Of a stretch of DNA of 64,000 nt, positions 9,811 to 20,575 are shown piece after piece (within the stretch, counting starts at the first letter, position 1; each line of letters starts with the position of its first letter). The notes under the pieces were generated by a model, which was not told the DNA's origin, did no database searches, and saw only the letters and a program-made list of their open reading frames with translations. The DNA is from Impatiens glandulifera (lineage: Eukaryota > Streptophyta > Magnoliopsida > Ericales > Balsaminaceae), in assembly GCF_907164915.1 (NCBI RefSeq), contig NC_061869.1, positions 42,715,771-42,779,770 on the forward strand, written 5' to 3'. Both the position numbers and the translations under genes were made by a program.

Positions 9811-12800
9811 TCGCATGTGGACCCAAGTAAATGTGGGTACCAAATAGTTGTAAATATGTACTTTTTGCAGGATCCAAAGAAACGGCTAGGAAACTCCGAA
9901 TGGTTCTTGGACAGTGGTTGCTCCAGGCACATGACCGGAAATAGCAATTTGATAATCGACATCAGATCAGTAACCGGTGCTCCTATCACTTTCGGTGACA
10001 ACTCTAAAGGTAAAACCGTGGGCAAGGGTAAGATTGTCCATGGTAACCTAACTATTGATAATGTACTTCTAGTTGAAAACCTACGTTTTAATCTACTTAG
10101 CATTAGTCAGATGTGTGATGCCGGATACACAGTAGAATTCCTTAAACATGCATGCTTAGTTAAGAACTCTCAAGGAATAGTACTACTAACCGGAAATAGG
10201 ATAGGTAACATCTACAAGGTAGACTGGAAAACTAGAGTAGAACATCCTATATGCATGATAGCTAAAACTGATCAAACCTGGCTATGGCACAAAAGACTAA
10301 ACCATCTAAACATGAAAACCTTAAACTACATTCGTGGTAAGAAATTAGTTGAAGGCATCCCAGATATAGTATTTAACCAGGATAAGGTTTGTTCAGCATG
10401 CCAGATGGGTAAACAAACTAGGTCATCGTTTAAGAGCAAAGGAAATCTCCAATCTAGCCGATGCCTAGATCTTCTTCACATGGATCTATTTGGACCAATT
10501 CAGGTCATAAGCCTAGGAGGTATGCTTTACACCATGGTAGTTATTGATGATTACTCTAGATATACATGGGTAATATTTTTACCATCTAAACGTGAAACGG
10601 TATCAAACCTAATCAACCTCCTTAAGCGTTTGCAAAATGAAAAATCAACTCGTATAAATTGCATTCGAAGCGATAGAGGTACCGAATTTACTAATAGCAC
10701 ATTAACTGCATATCTTGATGAATCCGGCATTAGACACGAGTTGTCTAGTGCTAGGACTCCTCAACAAAATGGCCTGGCCGAGAGAAGAAACCGGACTCTC
10801 AAGGAAGCCGCACGGTCCATGATAGCCGACTCCGGCATTGCTCAGAAATATTGGGCTGAAGCTATCAATACTGCATGCCATACACAAAATCGGTCTTTGA
10901 TAAACAGATTTCACAACAAAACACCATATGAGGTTTATTTTAACAGAGTTCCTAAACTTAAATACCTCAGGATTTTCGGCTGTAAATGTTATATTCATAA
11001 TAATGGTAAAACCCAACTCACTGCTTTTGATGCAAAGACCGACACCGGCATTATGCTAGGATACTCGTCGGTAAGTAAAGCATATAGAGTATATAACAAT
11101 AGAACTGCAACCATGGAGGAAACAATTCACGTTGTTTTCGATGAATCGGTTGAAAGCAACACTGCTTCATGCTTTGATCTACATAACAGACTGGAAAATA
11201 ACGATATTCATTCTGATAGCGAAGATGAGACCCCGGTCTTCAGGGGATTTGTCCATGACCTAATGGGCAATATTGATACCCAGCCGGATCAAGCTGTTTC
11301 ACAGCAGGAAGCTGACACTTCGGTCCAACCCGAGGAAGCCGGTCGGTCTGACAATCTTGGTCAGCCTACCGACATGTCTAGCCTTGATCAATTAAACGGT
11401 AACTTGGTAGACACCCTTGAACTGAATCTCAGAAGAAACAGTAAACATCCTCCTGAGCAAATTATAGGTGACCCTTCAGAACCTGTTCGAACTAGGAGTC
11501 AACTTCTGGAAGGATATTTTAACTCTGCTTTTATATCCCAGATTGAACCGAAAAGAATAGATGAAGCATTGTCAGATCCGGACTGGATCTTGGGAATGCA
11601 AGAAGAACTAAACCAGTTCGAGAGTAGTAAAGTCTGGTACTTAGTTCCCAGACCGAAAGATAAATCGGTCATAGGAACAAGATGGGTATCAGAAACAAAC
11701 TCAATGAGGACGGTCTGGTCACGAGGAACAAAGCCAGATTAGTGGCTCAAGGCTACAAACAGGAAGAAGGCATTGACTTTGAAGAGTCATTTGCTCCTGT
11801 AGCCAGGATTGAAGCCATTAGGATTTTTCTTGCATTTGCTGCTTTCAAAAATTTCAAAGTTTTTCAAATGGATGTTAAAAGTGCATTTTTGAACGGTGAT
11901 ATACGTGAAGAAGTGTACGTTGAACAGCCACCCGGCTTCAAGAACGCTGCACTTCCAAACCATGTATACCGACTAAACAAAGCTTTATACGGTCTAAAGC
12001 AAGCACCAAGAGCCTGGTATGATACACTAACCGCATTCCTATTAGAGCATGATTTCACCATCGGTTCAGTGGATAAGACCTTGTTCAAATTTGAAAGAAG
12101 GAACATATCCTACTTGTTCAATCTATGTAGATGATATTATCTTTGGCTCCACCGATCCAAAGCTCTGTGATAAATTTTCAAAAATGATGACTGACAAATT
12201 TGAAATGAGTATGATGGGAGAATTAAGTTTCTTCCTAGGTCTTCAGGTTAAGCAACTCAAGGAAAGAACATTCATCAGTCAACCTAAATATACCAAGGAG
12301 CTCCTGAAGAAATTCGGTATGGATACCTGCTCCTCGGCGGCCACTCCAATGAGTTCATCCATTAAATTGGACAGAGATGATGAAGGGCAATCAGTAGATC
12401 AGATTGCATACCGGGGCATGATCGGTTCCCTGCTATATCTGACAGCAAGTAGACCGGACATCCTGTTTGCAGTTGGTGTATGTGGGAGATTTCAAGCAAA
12501 TCCAAAGCAATCCCATTACACAGCCGCAAAGAGGATACTGAAGTATCTAAAGGGCACACCTGATGTCGGTCTGTGGTACCCAAAGGACTCATCATTCAAT
12601 CTAACGAGCTACTCAGACGCAGACTATGCAGGCTGCAAGATGACAGAAAGAGCACCAGCGGAACATGTCAGTTCCTTGGTGACCGACTGGTATCATGGCA
12701 TAGCAAGAAACAGACATCCGTGGCTACATCAACCGCAGAAGCTGAATACTTGGCGGCCGGAAGTTGCTGTTCTCAACTTCTCTGGATCCAACAGCAACTG

Positions 12801-13088
12801 AAGGATTTCGGCATCACAGCCGAAGAGTCCCCAATTTTCTGTGACAACACAAGTGCCATTGCGATTACATACAACCCGGTTCTCCATTCCAGAACCAAGC
12901 ACATCGACATAAGGCATCATTTCATTCGAGAGCATGTCACGCTGAAGCATATCCGGCTGGAATACGTACCCACCGATCAACAAGTAGCTGATATCTTCAC
13001 AAAGCCTCTACAGGAAGCTAAGTTCTCTCAATTTAGACTTACTCTCGGTTTAACCGACATCAGTCAGATCCTCCCTAAGGATACTTAA
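9811..13088 (+). pseudogene. pol: Copia Pol: protease, integrase, RT, RNase H, three frameshifts
   Basis: The frame opens right after a TAA at 9808 and overlaps the end of gag in the +1 frame. In order it carries the protease site DSGCSRHMTG, the integrase zinc-binding region (WHKRLNHLN ... CSACQMGKQ), integrase catalytic regions (MDLFGP, SDRGTEF, QQNGLAERRN), RT with the YVDDIIFGS box, and RNase H ending in CDNTSAIAI and HIDIRHHF. It is interrupted by single frameshifts near 11690, 12100 and 12640; no nonsense substitution was seen. The product would be processed into the enzymes for reverse transcription and integration. Given the indel pattern in the LTRs, some breaks may be consensus errors. 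Confidence 0.88.
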
Positions 13089-13529
13089 AAGGAAAACCGG
13101 CTTCGACAGATAAAACAGGTAGTTCTTCTTAAGCTGCTGATCTTTGAATTCTCAAGATGCCTATGGAAGAACCGCCCAGCTCATCAGACAGAGTAAACCG
13201 ACCGGCTACTTGGTGGACACACCAGCTAACCGCATCGGGATGAACAACTGATGACTGACCGGTTCTGAAGCAGGTCATCCTAGATTATTTGAATTTCACA
13301 GATGTGGAACAACTTACCAATGTTTGTAGATGTCGTTCTGAAATGTTGCCTTTTCAAAGAAAACTGGTCGCGCCTAAAAAGACGTGAAGATCTTTTGATA
13401 TCTTCATGGTTCAGGCCTATGACCGACACCTAGACTGCAAACATACCCATTTTGGTGAAAACCTTTTATCCTGCAGTTAATACATGTCATTCCATTTAAT
13501 GCCTGGACAATAGGTTAGCCCCTAAACTA
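13089..13529 (+). other. Non-coding spacer between pol and accessory ORF 1
   Basis: No ORF of note. The stretch ends in a TATA-like sequence (13530-13539) followed by a CT/CA-rich leader, so it may act as an internal promoter region. Confidence 0.5.
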
Positions 13530-13539
13530 GTATTTAAGA
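13530..13539 (+). promoter_or_regulatory. TATA-like box before accessory ORF 1
   Basis: GTATTTAAGA lies 75 bp upstream of the ATG at 13605, followed by a leader containing ACTCTCTCACT. Its relation to two similar sites before ORFs 2 and 3 strengthens it. Confidence 0.45.
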
Positions 13540-13604
13540 GAGGGCAACACTCACCACAAAACTCACAAGTCACAAGAATACTCTCTCACTAAGGCAAACT
13601 AACC

Positions 13605-14340
13605 ATGTCTCAATTCCCAAACATCCTCCAAGTAGATTTTGAATCCTGTACCGGTACCGAACACTATGAAGTGTATCGGATGATTAAGAAGTTAGAAGAT
13701 ACTGGTCTCCAGTATTTTCTGGATGATAAGCAAATCATCTACCCTGCATCCGTTATGGAATTCTACTACAATGCCCAGAGTATTCCGGGGGAACACCCCA
13801 TTTTGAGACCCACATCCAATCCAAAGTTGGGGGGGTAATTTTCGACTTCACCGAGCAGGACTTTGGTCGGTGTTTCAGTCTGCCCAAGCAAGGGATCACA
13901 GATCTCAATCCTCCTGCAGACATTAAGGCTGAGGTATCCCTAGCCTTTGCCCGGTCGGATGAACCTGTCAATGATCATGGTTCTAAATCTCTCTTGAGGG
14001 CTGAGTATCAGCTCCTCAATGATGTGTAGGAAGGGGCATCTTTGGAAGAGATGTCCACTAACACCTACTGCGTGGCAAGCTTCACATGATGGCCGCCATC
14101 ATTACTGGCACACCAGTAAACTGGTCCCGGGTGCTGTTCGACACCTTAGTTTGGATGATTAACGTTCAGTCAGTCGGTCTCATTCCCCAAATGAGCACCC
14201 TTCTGGTGGAACTCGGCGTTCCAACTTGTCCTGGCGAAGGCCTGAACCAGGCTCAAGTGCTAACTAGGGAAATGACCGACTCTTTCTATAGTCGGTTTGA
14301 GAGGGAATGGAGGAGGAGAAACTTCAACCCTCCTCGTTAA
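13605..14340 (+). pseudogene. Accessory ORF 1 of the copia element (plant transposon-protein-like domain)
   Basis: It begins MSQFPNILQVDFESC and shows the pattern of its two neighbours: VDF near the start, GLQYFLDDKQIIYPASVMEF, a middle block with FDFTEQDFGRCFSLPKQGI, then TPVNWSRVLFDTL and a C-terminus with LTREMTDSFYSRFE. These blocks lie in different frames, so there are at least two frameshifts (near 13780-13830 and 14030-14080) and a stop at about 14026. The blocks resemble, from memory, the domain annotated as a putative plant transposon protein. Function is unknown. It stops after the domain and has no long tail. Confidence 0.7.
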
Positions 14341-14734
14341 GTCACTTCATCTGGCATCCGGTCGTTTTGCTGCATGTACCGGATGCATCATTAACCATAT
14401 CGGCCTCATCCATGTCCACTTCGGTTTTATTTGTGCTTTCCCTAACTTCATCATTTATGTATGTCATTTTCGGTGTTGTCTCTACCGTCTTCGGTCTCCA
14501 TCTAATATATATCATTATGTGTTAAATGCATTTAATGAGATAATCCAATTTAATGAGATAACTCCCAACCACCCGCACATTTAATTCCCAACTAATCTGG
14601 TCACTTTCCAACTAACATTTACCTCGAGATTTGCAAACCGCCTCTTCCCAATGCACTTTGGAAAGGAAAAGATTCTTTCCCTTAATAAAACAAAACTAAC
14701 CATCAATGCTCAGATTTTCCCTCCAAAAACGATT
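14341..14734 (+). other. Spacer between accessory ORFs 1 and 2
   Basis: No coding content recognised; CT/AT-rich, leading into the second TATA-like box. Confidence 0.45.
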
Positions 14735-14744
14735 CTATATAAGG
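14735..14744 (+). promoter_or_regulatory. TATA-like box before accessory ORF 2
   Basis: CTATATAAGG lies 89 bp before the ATG at 14824. The leader between them is CT-rich and contains (CT)n, typical of plant 5' untranslated regions. Confidence 0.6.
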
Positions 14745-14823
14745 AGCCATCCTCCCTTCACTTTCTCACATCCACAATCACTTGCACTTCTCTTGAATCT
14801 CTCTCTCTCTCTACATCATAATC

Positions 14824-15530
14824 ATGCCAAGCCGAACTTTGGGAAATTTTCTAAGTGTTGACTTCGGCTCATGCTTGGCCGAATGGGACTATGACCACCC
14901 AAAGAAACACATGTTTGAAAGTCTCATTGTTACCGGTCTTCAAGCCTTCCTTGACGAATCCGGTCCCATACTGACTGAGGATGTCAAGGAATTTTTCAGA
15001 AATGCCGTTAACTGGGGAGATCGCATTGTAACCACGGTAAGGAATCATACCTTCCAGCTTGATGAAGCCGAATTTGCCTCCCTCTTCAATCTGCCTAAAG
15101 AAGGGTTCTCTGACTTTCCGGCCATGGAGGGAACTGATGAATACTACTATGTGTTCCGCTGTCTTGGAACCTTCGATACGGTGGAAACCCATGGGTTAAA
15201 GACCCGTCTCGGTCGTAGCACTCAGCTACTTCTTGAGATTGTCACTCGGTCCATTCTGTGCCAATCTGTAAATCAGCGGTTTTCAAAGAATACCTACAAT
15301 ATGATGACCCACATCTACAACCACACGCCCATCAATTGGGCAGCGGTCCTCTTTCAAACTTTAAGGAAAATGGTGCGGACCAAGAAGGGTCTCGGCTTTG
15401 CACCCCACATCAGCAGGCTGATTCTCAAGTACCGGCCAGATTTTGGACCGGGTACACCGGCATCTCCTCAAATATTCTCGATAGAGATGCCGTGGTGGAA
15501 AAGTATTCCAGAATGGTGTTTACTGCTTAA
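14824..15530 (+). CDS. Accessory ORF 2 of the copia element (same family as ORF 1)
   Basis: The best preserved of the three. It starts MPSRTLGNFLSVDFGSC and carries GLQAFLDESGPILTEDVKEF, a block AEFASLFNLPKEGF, and TPINWAAVLFQTL followed by KGLGFAPHIS. The frame given by the ATG runs to 15564, but near 15465 the homology to ORF 1 switches frame; the likely native end (LDRDAVVEKYSRM) stops at 15528-15530. No catalytic motif is recognised. It lies between two promoter-like regions and is not part of the gag-pol frame. Confidence 0.75.
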
Positions 15531-15904
15531 ACAACCTTATTTAAATGTCTTTCTTTCGTCCTAATCGGCTTCCTTTCTAATGAAATATCGTTTCAGTTTT
15601 GATCGCTTCTCTTTACTCTATGTATCTATCTAACATAACCGGCTTGATATCGTTCGTATCCGGTTTCATAAAATCTGCTTAAAACTGTTAAACGCCGATC
15701 AATCAAAATATCTGAATAAGCTTGAACATAATCTACCATTCGGTCTCGTAGAAAAATACGTCACCGATGACATAGGCAAAGTTTTGGAGGGAAAAAACTC
15801 CCGCTCAAAGACACCGCACACCGTTTCGCACGAAACCATGTCCTTTCATTTTGGAGGGAAAACTCACGCCCATTCATGATGGGACGGTTTGCTTCCAACC
15901 GTGC
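15531..15904 (+). other. Spacer between accessory ORFs 2 and 3
   Basis: No coding content. A TTTTGGAGGGAAAA word occurs twice (about 15781 and 15850) shortly before the third TATA-like box. Confidence 0.5.
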
Positions 15905-15914
15905 CTATAAAAGG
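15905..15914 (+). promoter_or_regulatory. TATA box before accessory ORF 3
   Basis: CTATAAAAGG is identical to the LTR TATA box at 7270-7279. It lies 111 bp before the ATG at 16016, with a CT-rich leader between. Confidence 0.6.
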
Positions 15915-16015
15915 AAAGCCTTCATCACATTTGTCATTTCACAGAAATTCACTTTCTCTCTCTAAGCTACTAAATCCTTCGAAACCGATTTCTCTCATTC
16001 TCAAACTACTCAAAC

Positions 16016-18826
16016 ATGGGTCGTGATGCGGCATTGTTCAAACTATACTCTCAAGTGGACTTTGATGAGATTCGGCAAAATGGAACAACCGAGGCAAAAA
16101 GACGTAATTGACCGACTCATTAAAACCGGTCTGGGATATTTTCTGGAGGGACCTCACGTAATCTACAAGAACGCGGTTGAAGAGTTCTCAAAACCGCAAC
16201 CGTTTCCTACGACAGGATCCTCGCAACGGTTTGCGGCTCCCAAATAGAAATCACCGAAGCCGTTAGTGGCCGAAGTCTGCATCTCCCAACTACGGTATGG
16301 ACGCAACCAGCAGAGATGGACCGATGACGTTTTAAGATGGCTTGTCGCCGTGTATCAGCAACAACAAGCCGGTTCCCACTTCCGGAAAGAAAACAACTGC
16401 TGAAACCGGAGCTCATCCCGCGTGTGGACGTTTTTGCCAGGGCGATACTGGCAAGGGGAGGAAATTTCAGCAATCTGACCAAAGACAAAATCAGAATGAT
16501 TTTTCGTCTAATGGAGGCACAGAGATCAATTGGGCAAGATCGGTTTTCAGCAATCTTATGGAAATGGTGAAACCGGACTCAGATAGGTCTTGGGGGTATG
16601 CCGTACAAACTCGGCAAGATCTTCTTACATCTGAAGATCAAAGTCGGTCCCCGGTGTTGGAATACTAAAACGCAGCATCATCCGATCTAGGCATTTTCTT
16701 CCAAGAAAGCAATCGGCCTCCAGTTCCACAGATGGCCGAAAGAAGAAAGCCGCAAAGAAAAATACCCCGGCAAAAGCGAAGCACCGGAGGAAAGAGAAAA
16801 GAAAAAGTAATTTTTCGAAGATCCACCTCAACAAACAGAGGAGGAGGAGTGGGACGATGAGGACGCCGATACAGAGGGAACCGAAAACAGACGGACCATG
16901 ACGATGATCTTTCGGCTCGGAGTCCGAACAATGCCGAACCAAAGCTTCAATCCTGAGACCACCGAGGTGAGGAACGGGTTGATGAAGGAGACAATGATGA
17001 AAGAGCCGATGATGGAAACTTCAACAGAGAGGAGGCCGACGAAGCGGAGGCCGAAAGACTAGCCCAGAATCTCTTTCAGGGCATTATCAGAAGAGACGAA
17101 GATGTCATTGACCTATATCTGGAGTGGCATGAGTACCGGTTTAATACAAAGTATAAAGACATCCTATCGGACCACTCGCAAGAAACTGCATCGCCAGATT
17201 GGAGGAAGTGGAGGAACAATATCCTACGTCTCACCAAATCCAATACCATTCAGGAAATACGTGCCGAACTTGCCTACTGATACCGAGAAGTCATCTTCGA
17301 CAGATTAAGAAAGGCGTATCAGAAAGATTAAGGAAGAAATAGCCGAAGGGGGATCGGTGTCTACAGTAGCACCGCTAGTATTAGAAAAGCTTGAAAAGGG
17401 CAAAATTGGAAATACGCCAAGAGATAGAGCGGTTAAAGCTGCTATGCAATCAGAAACAAGTTCCGGTGTACACCGCTCCGGTCATCGAAGATTTTCAAAC
17501 AGACTGACAACAGAGGACACTGTGACACCAAGGGACATTGAGACACCACTGCCAGAAAATGATGAGGTACCGACTTCAAAGACTGTTGAGGTACAAAGTT
17601 TAGAAAATGTCGAGGTACCGATCTCGGAAAGTTCCGGCTGCGAACTTGGAGGAGGCGGTCACATTAGAACACCTACTGAGGTTGTGACATAACAGACTCC
17701 GATGAGAGAGCCGATCCTGATCCAACCAAGCAGTCCCATCCTACTCCACCACCGGCAGCCACCATTTCAGTTCCCCCTAAGGAATGGATTGAAGACCGGC
17801 TCCAAGAGTTTGAAGCATCCGTTTCGGGGCGATGATGAACAACTCAAGAAATTTGAAGTGTCCACGTCAGGGCAAATGGAAGACCGGCTTCAGAAATTTG
17901 AGGCATCAATATCAGAGATGATTGATGACCGGATAGTTGAACACAACGTCTCTAAGCTTCAACCATTCAAGGATAGCGCCGATAAAATATTTGACTCGGC
18001 CATAAAGTTCGCCAATGCGACGAAGCTGGTTGTGGATCACACTCAAACACGCCTGGAGCAACTCAGCACCGGACTATGGGAAGAGGCCGGTGAGCGAGAT
18101 AAACTGTGCTCAGCATATTGTAGCTCTGGAGGGTCTCACTTCGGAATTAAAGAAGGATTTCGAACGGGTCGACCCAACAATTGAACCGAGGTTCTCGGCA
18201 CTGGAAAGAAGAACGAAGATCTCGTGGCCGAAGTAAAGGCACTTACTGCGCAGATGGCCGAAATCCTGAAAGCTAAGGAAAACGCGGATGCCGCGGCTAG
18301 TAGAGGGCCGATGCTCTGGTTGCTAAGAGAGTCCAGAAAGGCTGGACGCCGAAGTCAGCAGAGACAAAGAGGCGCCGCGAGCGACTCCGCTGACCGAGGA
18401 AGAAGTAAGGCCGAGAGAATAAGAAGGGCTGAGAGCATGTATCCAGGGTATGCTGAGCAATAGCAAGACAGCCGCAGCGGATGGCCGAACGATTAGAAAC
18501 GGAGCAACGACGGCTGGCGGGATTTGCGAAGGAACACGAGAAAAAGAAGAAAGCGGCCGCCTCGCTTCAGCACCGGCCGCCTCTGCCTCAAACCGAAGAA
18601 GGAGAAGAAAGCCGGCTAGTAAGAAGTTTCGGATTGTGGAGATGCTCAATATAATTTCTGACCCGGTCGAGACGGGTACTTCGCAGCAAGACGACCAAGT
18701 CGAGGATGTGCTCGAAGAACAGCTGCGGTAACCGATCTAAAAGACCACGACACTCCACGCAACCGCAACCGCCACCGCAACCAAAGAGAAAGAAGAGTGC
18801 CTACGAATTCACGGACTCAGAATAGG
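16016..18826 (+). pseudogene. Accessory ORF 3: related domain fused to a long charged tail, frameshifted
   Basis: It begins MGRDAALFKLYSQVDFDEIR and then, in shifted frames, shows RLIKTGLGYFLEGPHVIYK and EINWARSVFSNLMEMV, matching ORFs 1 and 2. Unlike them it continues for about 2 kb as a hydrophilic Lys/Glu/Arg-rich, coiled-coil-like tail. The tail includes 24-bp repeats encoding EVPTSK/EVQSLE-type units (17559-17635) and three 42-bp repeats encoding DRLQ-FEAS-type units (about 17793-17935). It ends EFTDSE at a TAG (18824-18826). Many frameshifts break it. The tail composition suggests a structural or nucleic-acid-binding role, which is only a guess. Confidence 0.65.
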
Positions 18827-18940
18827 GACTATCCTTCTTTTCTTACTTACCTTAGTATTTTTGCTTAGTACTTTCCGGTTATCTATGAATATATAAAGTT
18901 ATTTTTGAATACGCGCCTTATTTTGCATTTCTACATGATT

Positions 18941-19140
18941 TTGATAATTTTAAATAAAATAATCAAAAAGGGAGAAATTGTTAGATAAAAGATAGAGATT
19001 CCTCCAAAACCCCTCCCCAAAATTTTTCGAAAAATTCTCTAAATCTTTTTCAAAATCGGCCAAAACAAACAACCGGCCTACGGTTGGCAAACTTACATAA
19101 TTTGATAATTTTAAATAAAATAATCAAAAAGGGAGAAAAT
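18941..19140 (+). promoter_or_regulatory. Duplicated polypurine tract before the 3' LTR
   Basis: A ~50-bp block ending in AAAAAGGGAGAAA plus the LTR start TTGTTAGATAAA occurs at 18941-18987 and again, 161 bp later, at 19102-19151. The second copy abuts the real 3' LTR; the first is followed by only about 12 bp of LTR-like sequence (from 18979). Polypurine tracts prime plus-strand DNA synthesis, and repeated tracts are a known Sirevirus trait. Confidence 0.8.
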
Positions 19141-20500
19141 TGTTAGATAAATTCATACCGGTTCAAATAAACCTAACTTAAACAACTTCCTACGCGAGGA
19201 ACAAGGAACCGGACCGGATGAACAAAAGAAAACCAACTGAAGAAACCGAACCGGTCAAGCTACCAAACGATCAAGAGTATTCGTTACGTGACCGCCAGAG
19301 GAAGGATCGGCCAAGCCTAAAAGCCAGATCCATCAAATAGCCGATCAATCCTCAAGACAAACATACCCGGAATAAGCCCGGTCCACTTCACTATCAAAAG
19401 GATATTCGGCCAAGTCAGCGGCCACCTAGGGCCAAGTCAAGAGGCCGACCTGCACAAGAAGACACTTTTGGGTATCTGTTGAGAATGATACCAAAGGAAC
19501 AGACTGAATACTTCCATATCCATGCAAGTCTGAGGAAAGACTGTAGGCTGCAGAGAAACAGTACTACCGATCTTTCTACTTCGGGATAAGCCCGAAAGGA
19601 AATCTTCAAGTACAGACAACTGTCCAAGCAGACAGTGCCTACATTGAGTAAAAGACAAACCCGGCAGGTTTGCTTTACAGACCGACAGGTCTGAAACAGG
19701 ATGCCAGGTCTGAGATTGACCGTCAGGTCTGAGGAGAAGACCGCAGGTCTGAGACACTGAATCACTGCATCTCTGATCAGCCAATCAGATTCAAGGCTTC
19801 GAAATATGACCGTTGGCATATTTCACCTATAAAAGGAGGCAGTTGCAGAAGAGTAAATGTGGGACATCAAGCGGGACATTGAGCAGTTACTAAGAGTTAC
19901 TAAGTGGGACAAACATTGAGATAACAAAAGCCAAGTGCATTTACTACAAGTGATAACAGTGTGGTATTCTAAGAAAGCCTAAGTGCTAAATTCTAAGTGT
20001 GTGTTACAATTTCGGTGTAAATTGTAAGAGTGTTATCGAGCAGGAAATAAGTCTCGATCGGATTGTATTTGTATTCCTTAGTGAATATCCTTCTCGCGGT
20101 TTCGAGAGGAAGGGGTGACGTAGGAGTTTTATCTCCGAACATCCATAAAATCTGTCTTGTCATTTACTTTCTGCTGGCTTCATTACATAACCGACTAACT
20201 TAATCATACCGCTCCAAACCGACTCCATACTGACCATACCGAATATCCAGATAACCGAAACCGACCCACCATTCTTCAAATCTCCATCATCCGAAACCGA
20301 TTCCGCCTATCATACACGTGTACCGCTTCAACTTGAAAGCAAACCTCTTCCGCGCTTGAACCTAGTTCAAGGGTTTGTGACAGGTTGTGTAGTATTGAAA
20401 CCCCGGTGTTAATCTCTAACCGGATTAATCACCACCCTACGAGTGAGAACCGCTAACCGGTCCAACCCCCGGTCCACCAGCGGCGACCTAGATCCTAACA
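19141..20500 (+). repeat. 3' LTR of the 13.9-kb copia element
   Basis: 1360 bp, same ends as the 5' LTR, with TATA box at about 19828-19837 and the CAGGTCTGA cluster at about 19686-19752. One-base indels relative to the 5' LTR are concentrated in its first 450 bp; the remaining 900 bp are nearly identical. Confidence 0.93.
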
Positions 20501-20575
20501 ATATATATATATTTATATATATATATATATAAATATATATATAAATATATAAATATATATATAAATACATAGACT
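20501..20575. repeat. AT microsatellite at the copia insertion site
   Basis: Simple TA/TATAAA repeat. The same kind of repeat precedes 6581, so the element inserted into TA-repeat DNA. Confidence 0.8.

Larger units (their letters stand above)
6581..20500 (+). mobile_element. Complete Ty1/copia retrotransposon, Sirevirus-like, 13.9 kb
   Basis: Two LTRs (6581-7943 and 19141-20500) both start TGTTAGATAAATTC and end GATCCTAACA. Between them lie a tRNA-Met-type primer site, gag, pol in the copia order (protease, integrase, RT, RNase H), about 6 kb of accessory ORFs and a polypurine tract. The flanking 5-bp word ATATA is present on both sides, but the target is itself a TA repeat, so it is weak evidence for a target duplication. 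Large size, extra ORFs after pol and a repeated polypurine tract fit the Sirevirus lineage; that assignment is an inference. Confidence 0.93.

Noticed and set aside
18323..18649. 108-residue antisense ORF over accessory ORF 3 tail
   Set aside because: Codon shadow of the Lys/Glu/Arg-rich tail; its Leu/Ser-rich composition is what that reversal gives.
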